Origin: Chloroflexota bacterium
GTDB lineage: Bacteria > Chloroflexota > UBA11872
Assembly (NCBI GenBank): GCA_026707185.1
Contig: JAPOXI010000026.1
Coordinates: forward strand, 1 to 25,399
Length of the DNA stretch: 25,399 nucleotides
Reading direction: 5' to 3'
Shown here piece after piece: positions 21,996 to 25,399 of the stretch (position 1 is the first letter of the stretch; every line of letters begins with the position of its first letter). Made by a program: the position numbers and the translations under genes. The notes under the pieces are model-generated. The model saw only the letters and a program-made list of their open reading frames with translations. It did not search any database and was not told the origin of the DNA.

Positions 21996-22040
21996 ATGAT
22001 TCCGCGACACTTCCACACACCGGCGTTGGCGCTGGCATGA
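21996..22040 (+). CDS. Possible 14-residue leader peptide
   Basis: An ATG at 21996 opens a short frame (MIPRHFHTPALALA) whose TGA overlaps the next gene's ATG as ATGA (22037-22040). The next gene has no recognisable ribosome binding site, so coupled re-initiation from this frame would explain its translation. A -10 candidate (TAGACT) is nine bases upstream of the ATG. The peptide has two His and two Pro but no run of one amino acid, so classical attenuation is not indicated. It may be chance. Confidence 0.35.
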   Translation: MIPRHFHTPALALA

Positions 22041-22912
22041 CTTTTGACGCGTCGACCTTGGATTTGGCGGCGGATCCGCTGGGATTCGCTCTTGAAGCGC
22101 TCGACGACGACACACCGCTTGGCACTCCGGAGCGTGTCGCAGCCGCGCGGCGCGCCTGGGCGATTCTGGATACTGCGTCATTTCCCAAGGCCTCGATCGA
22201 CGCCGCGCGGAGGCTGGCGCTGGGCGTGCGGGCATTGGTGCTGGGCGGGCAGCCAGTCACGCGGGCCGTGGCGCTTGAGGCCATCGAGGCTGCGGCGTGC
22301 TGGCTGGAAAGCACCGGGCCAGCCGAAGAGCCCGCACGAGCGGACGCGCAGGAAGCGCGAGGCGTCGCAAGCCGTACGGCGTCCGAGCACGGGGACGTGC
22401 CGGACGCTCGGATGTTGGAAGCGGCGGCAATGGACTTGCTGGCGGCTGCGCACTTCCGACAGCAGTCGCGAGACGCCGAAGCGGTGGCGCGGACCGACCT
22501 GGAGATCGCGGAGGCCTTTGCGATCTACCCGACGGATGACCGGGCTCCGCTGATCGAACGAGCGGTAGGTCACGCGCGGCGGGCGGCGGCAACGTTGACT
22601 CCGGCCCTGGACGCCACGGCGCATGCGCGCTGCCAGCTGCTCTTGAGCGGGCTGCTACTGGATCACCCCAAAACCGATCCGCGGCAGTTCGCGCACGCGG
22701 CGTTGGGGCTGGCGGACGTGGCGCTGAAGGTCGTCGACGCCGAGCGAGCGCCGTGGGTGGCCGCCCGGGGGTGGCGGGCAAGGGCACGTGCCCAGGAGCT
22801 CAGCGGAAGCGCGGACGGCAACGACGCGTACGCCCGGGCGGCCGAACTGCTGTCCGCGGCTGGGCTTGAATCGGAAAGCCGACGGCTTCGCCGGCTACAC
22901 CTCTGCGCGTGA
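22037..22912 (+). CDS. Unrecognised all-helical protein coupled to a halogenase-like gene
   Basis: I do not recognise this 291-residue protein. It is rich in Ala, Leu, Arg, Glu and Asp with helix-length amphipathic segments throughout (for example AARRAWAILDTASFP, EAAAMDLLAAAHFRQQSRDA, DATAHARCQLLLSGLLLDHP, DGNDAYARAAELLSAAGLES), resembling tetratricopeptide-like or other alpha-solenoid repeats. There is no signal peptide or membrane helix. The ATG at 22037 lacks a good ribosome binding site and overlaps a tiny upstream frame. Its stop overlaps the halogenase-like start in GTGA, so the two are translated together and may act as partners, perhaps as a scaffold or carrier-binding protein; that is inference. 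Confidence 0.75.
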   Translation: MTFDASTLDLAADPLGFALEALDDDTPLGTPERVAAARRAWAILDTASFPKASIDAARRLALGVRALVLGGQPVTRAVALEAIEAAACWLESTGPAEEPARADAQEARGVASRTASEHGDVPDARMLEAAAMDLLAAAHFRQQSRDAEAVARTDLEIAEAFAIYPTDDRAPLIERAVGHARRAAATLTPALDATAHARCQLLLSGLLLDHPKTDPRQFAHAALGLADVALKVVDAERAPWVAARGWRARARAQELSGSADGNDAYARAAELLSAAGLESESRRLRRLHLCA

Positions 22913-24597
22913 ATAACGGATACGACGCGCTGATCCTGGGCGGAGGGCCGGCCGGGTCCACCCTGGCCACGCTGCTGGCGCAGGACGGGATGCGGGTGGC
23001 ACTGGTCGAACGCGAGTACATGCCGCGGCCGCACGTGGGCGAGTCGCTGATTCCGGGCGTTCTGCCGGCGCTGGACGCCAGCGGCGCGCTGCCGCTGGTG
23101 CAAGAGGCCGGATTCACGCAGAAGTTCGGCGCGACCTATGTCTGGGGTCGAACGCGGGAACCCTGGACGGTGAAGTTCAGCGAGGTGTACCCGGACCAGG
23201 CATTCGCCTGGCAGGTGGACCGGGGCAGGTTCGACAAGCTGCTGCTGGACCACGCGGCGGCGGAAGGGGTGGACGTTCGTCAGGGCGTGACGGCGCTGGG
23301 GCCGGTTGGGTCGGTAGACGAGGTGCAGGGTGCGCGAGTTCGAGCGGCGGATGGGCGCGAGACTGCATTGTTGGCCGATCTGACCATCGACGCAACGGGA
23401 CAGGACGCGCTGTTCGGGCGGGTATTTCGCACGCGCCAGTACAACTCGGCGCTGCGTCACGTGGCCTTCTATGGGCACTGGAGCGGCGGGCGCGACCTGG
23501 ACGAGGTGCTTGGGTCCGATGACACCAAGGACGCAGGGAACATCCTGATCGTGACGGTGCCGGACGGTTGGATCTGGCACATCCCGATCGCGGACACCAT
23601 GCGCAGCGTGGGGCTGGTGACGGACCCGGAGGCAGTGGCCAACCTCAACGCGGTCAGCAGAACCGACTTCTACCTGGAGCAGGTTCGAGGGTGTCCTGAG
23701 ATCGCGGCGCTGCTGGATGGCGGCGAATGGGTCAGCGAGCAGGTTGAAGCGCTGAGCGACTGGTCGTTTTTCTGTAGCCGCTTCGCCGGCCCCGGCTACA
23801 TGCAGGTGGGCGACGCGGCATGTTTCATCGACCCGATCCTGTCGACGGGGGTGACACTCGCGGTAAACGGGGCGCTGCGGGCGGCGCGGGCGATCCGGAC
23901 GGGGCGCGCGGCACCGTGGCTGCAGGAGTTGGCGATGGACTGGTACGAAACGGAGTATCGGAGCGTCGCCACGGACTTCGCGGATCTGGCCGAGCACTGG
24001 TACGGCGGGCACGCGGACGCCGACGCATGGTTCTGGCGGGCCAAGAAGCTGGCCGATCCGACTAAGAACTTCTCGATGCGGCAGGCCTTTATTCACCTGT
24101 CAGCGGGCCTGACCGGCACAGAAGGCGCCGGCGGAAAACTGCGCTCGGCTGGTGGCTATAGCCCGCGTCAGCTGGAACTGATCTACGACAACCTGGCGAC
24201 GGACCTGGATGCCGAGAGTCAAACCGAAATCAGCCAGGAAGAGGTGAGATTCGGGCACTCGCCGCCACGAACCCACACGACGACCAGCGTGCTCCTTGGA
24301 CGACCGCGACTGGGTGAAGCCATCAGCTTTCGCCCGCACATGGCCGAGTACGACGAAACTCTGCGCCCGATCACGCGGGTGACGCGGGTTCACCCCAACG
24401 CCGGGCCGGAGCACATCGAGTTACCGATCGCGGCGCTCCCGGTGCTGGAGCGGCTGGACGGTCGCCGCAGCGGGCTGGACATCGCGGCCGACCTGCGGGA
24501 CCGCTACGCGGGCACTCCGATCGAAGCCGACTTGCGCGATCTGGTCGCCGCCACGCTAAAGCGCCTGGCCGAGACCGGCGCGGTCGACATCGCCTAG
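22909..24597 (+). CDS. Flavin-dependent halogenase-like FAD enzyme with C-terminal winged-helix-like extension
   Basis: The 562-residue protein has the FAD-binding GGGPAGS at residues 11-17, PHVGESLIPGVLPAL at 41-55, the lysine of the halogenase active site in FTQKFGATYVWG (Lys 72), the WXWXIP halogenase signature as WIWHIP at 221-226, and the second FAD site GDAACFIDPILSTGV near 302-316. Having both Lys and WXWXIP favours a true halogenase over a simple monooxygenase. The family uses reduced FAD, oxygen and halide to make hypohalous acid that halogenates aromatic or carrier-bound substrates. After about residue 480 there is a helical extension (ALPVLERLDGRRSGLDIAAD ... LKRLAETGAVDI) with a winged-helix or PqqD-like look. 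The GTG at 22909 overlaps the upstream stop. No flavin reductase or carrier protein gene is visible. Confidence 0.83.
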   Translation: MNNGYDALILGGGPAGSTLATLLAQDGMRVALVEREYMPRPHVGESLIPGVLPALDASGALPLVQEAGFTQKFGATYVWGRTREPWTVKFSEVYPDQAFAWQVDRGRFDKLLLDHAAAEGVDVRQGVTALGPVGSVDEVQGARVRAADGRETALLADLTIDATGQDALFGRVFRTRQYNSALRHVAFYGHWSGGRDLDEVLGSDDTKDAGNILIVTVPDGWIWHIPIADTMRSVGLVTDPEAVANLNAVSRTDFYLEQVRGCPEIAALLDGGEWVSEQVEALSDWSFFCSRFAGPGYMQVGDAACFIDPILSTGVTLAVNGALRAARAIRTGRAAPWLQELAMDWYETEYRSVATDFADLAEHWYGGHADADAWFWRAKKLADPTKNFSMRQAFIHLSAGLTGTEGAGGKLRSAGGYSPRQLELIYDNLATDLDAESQTEISQEEVRFGHSPPRTHTTTSVLLGRPRLGEAISFRPHMAEYDETLRPITRVTRVHPNAGPEHIELPIAALPVLERLDGRRSGLDIAADLRDRYAGTPIEADLRDLVAATLKRLAETGAVDIA

Positions 24598-24611
24598 ACC
24601 GCCGACCGGCC

Positions 24612-25394
24612 TCAGCCGCTGCGCTTCAGACGGCCGTGGCGCAGGGCGTAGCGTTCGGCCCAGCCGAAGACCCAGACGCCAAGGGGCATGGTGACGGCGG
24701 TGATGAGCATCAGGGGACCGAAGTGGGGCAGCAGGTCGACCAGGGTGACGCCATCGAGCACCGCGGCGCGCATGGCGTTGAGGACGTAGGTGGCGGGCGA
24801 GATAACGGAAAACCACTCCAGCCAGTCAGGCAAGACTTCGACGGGGTAGTAGACGCCGGACACGAGCAGCAGCGAGGCCTGGACGACCACGGTCATCTGT
24901 GAGCCACGCTCCAGGAACAGCAGAGGCAACGCGGCTGCCATGATGCCGATGCCGAGCAGCCCCAGGCTGCCGATTGCCAGCACGGCAAAGGCGCCCACCC
25001 AGTTGGCCGCGGCCAGATCGAGACTGAAGAACAGCGCCACGACCACCAGGATCACGACGGCGCGGGCGAACGAGTAGAGCACCGCGAAGGCGGAGCTGCC
25101 GGCGATGAACGTCACCCGGCGGATGGGGGCCATGAAGGTGCTTTCGATCGTGCCTTCCCAGCGCTCCCACGAGACCATGAAGGCCACCGAGTCGAAAACG
25201 CTGTCGAGGTAGGCCCAGACCACGGTGCCGACGACCAGGAACAGGATCAGGCGGTCGGCGTCGAACTGCTGGCCGGCCACCACCACGCCGCCGGGCGCAA
25301 TGTAGGCGACGGTGAGCGCGCTGACGATGGAGTGAAAGAGAAAGACGACCTCCCAACCCCAGTAGCGGCGCACGGCGCGGAAGTTGCGTTCCAC
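24612..25394 (-). CDS. ABC-2 type transporter permease (near window edge; start uncertain)
   Basis: The 260 residues contain six hydrophobic segments in the ABC-2 permease order: a first helix after RRYWGWEVVFLFH, the amphipathic connector MVSWERWEGTIESTFMAPI, and the family signature near LLVSGVYYPVEVLPDWLEWFSVISPATYVLNAMRAAVL. It would pair with an ATPase to export a drug, lipid or polysaccharide; the ATPase gene is not in the window and may lie upstream, beyond position 25399. The GTG at 25394 is only the first visible start, five bases from the end of the sequence, although homologues begin at about this point, so the gene may be complete. It converges with the halogenase-like gene with 14 bases between stops. 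Confidence 0.88.
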   Translation of the reverse strand: MERNFRAVRRYWGWEVVFLFHSIVSALTVAYIAPGGVVVAGQQFDADRLILFLVVGTVVWAYLDSVFDSVAFMVSWERWEGTIESTFMAPIRRVTFIAGSSAFAVLYSFARAVVILVVVALFFSLDLAAANWVGAFAVLAIGSLGLLGIGIMAAALPLLFLERGSQMTVVVQASLLLVSGVYYPVEVLPDWLEWFSVISPATYVLNAMRAAVLDGVTLVDLLPHFGPLMLITAVTMPLGVWVFGWAERYALRHGRLKRSG

Positions 25395-25399
25395 GAAGG

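Noticed and set aside
21919..22314. A 132-codon N-terminal extension of the PhyH-like gene
   Set aside because: The extension is antisense to the helical gene, and a strong GAGGGGGA ribosome binding site precedes the internal ATG at 21918.
22663..24096. A 477-codon open frame on the minus strand opposite the halogenase-like gene
   Set aside because: It is antisense to clear FAD and halogenase motifs; the product is Arg, Pro and His-rich without any recognisable domain.
24580..24620. Possible terminator between the halogenase-like gene and the permease gene
   Set aside because: GACCGGCGCGGTC and GACCGCCGACCGG can pair only partially, with no T run; only 14 bases separate the stops.
1..25399. 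tRNA, rRNA, CRISPR arrays, insertion sequences, integrases, toxin-antitoxin or restriction genes
   Set aside because: No transposase-, Cas-, integrase- or nuclease-like proteins, no regularly spaced repeats and no cloverleaf or rRNA-like stretches were seen; the codon texture looks uniform across the window, so there is no sign of a recent mobile insertion.

Overview
The window is a G+C-rich, very densely packed bacterial chromosome segment. I see 26 protein genes (two touching or near the window edges), no rRNA, tRNA, CRISPR array, insertion sequence or phage gene, and no gene-free stretch longer than about 200 bases. The gene mix suggests a member of the Chloroflexota, possibly an environmental or host-associated marine lineage. 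This rests on a polysaccharide deacetylase carrying the LGYPI...QYF module often seen in Chloroflexota secreted proteins, on an actinobacterial-type inositol-phosphate synthase, and on a catabolic set of sugar-phosphate isomerase-like, Gfo/Idh, phytanoyl-dioxygenase-like and UroD/MtaA-like genes. The assignment is inference. About two thirds of the chosen start codons are GTG.

Layout. (1) 1-2799, minus strand: nagA (GlcNAc-6-P deacetylase), a two-helix membrane peptide, an unrecognised Pro-rich protein and a TetR regulator with a perfect palindromic operator just upstream of its start. (2) 2900-3964, plus: class II fructose-bisphosphate aldolase. (3) 3983-5038, minus: isopropylmalate/tartrate-type dehydrogenase. 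(4) 5127-7240, plus: TolB-like beta-propeller protein and a sugar-phosphate isomerase-like TIM barrel. (5) 7253-10534, minus: a small membrane protein, recF, a DUF721/DciA-like gene overlapping recF, and an FAD-dependent oxidoreductase. (6) 10567-11409, plus: DegV. (7) 11406-13888, minus: polysaccharide deacetylase and a UroD-family (MtaA-like) methyltransferase. (8) 14088-15638, plus: ribonuclease Y. (9) 15743-19892, plus: an ArsR-type regulator followed by ino1, an HtrB/PatA-type acyltransferase, a PimA-type glycosyltransferase and a CDP-alcohol phosphatidyltransferase, joined by a 3-base gap and then 4-base overlaps. (10) 19900-21918, minus: Gfo/Idh oxidoreductase and phytanoyl-CoA dioxygenase-like protein. 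(11) 22037-24597, plus: an unrecognised helical protein translationally coupled to a flavin-dependent halogenase-like protein. (12) 24612-25394, minus: ABC-2 type permease.

How it works together. The clearest pathway is region 9: glucose-6-P to inositol-1-P (Ino1), attachment to CDP-diacylglycerol (phosphatidyltransferase), mannosylation (PimA-like) and acylation (PatA-like). That is a complete-looking route to acylated phosphatidylinositol mannoside-like glycolipids, under a local ArsR-type regulator whose AT-rich palindromic operator candidate abuts its start codon. Recurrent regulatory structure includes a shared promoter layout (CAGTCAGCC, 18 bases, TAKACT, 32 bases, start codon) in front of the FAD oxidoreductase and the MtaA-like gene 5 kb apart, and hairpins before recF and after rny. 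All five convergent gene junctions are 18 bases or shorter, one with a CTAG stop-stop overlap.
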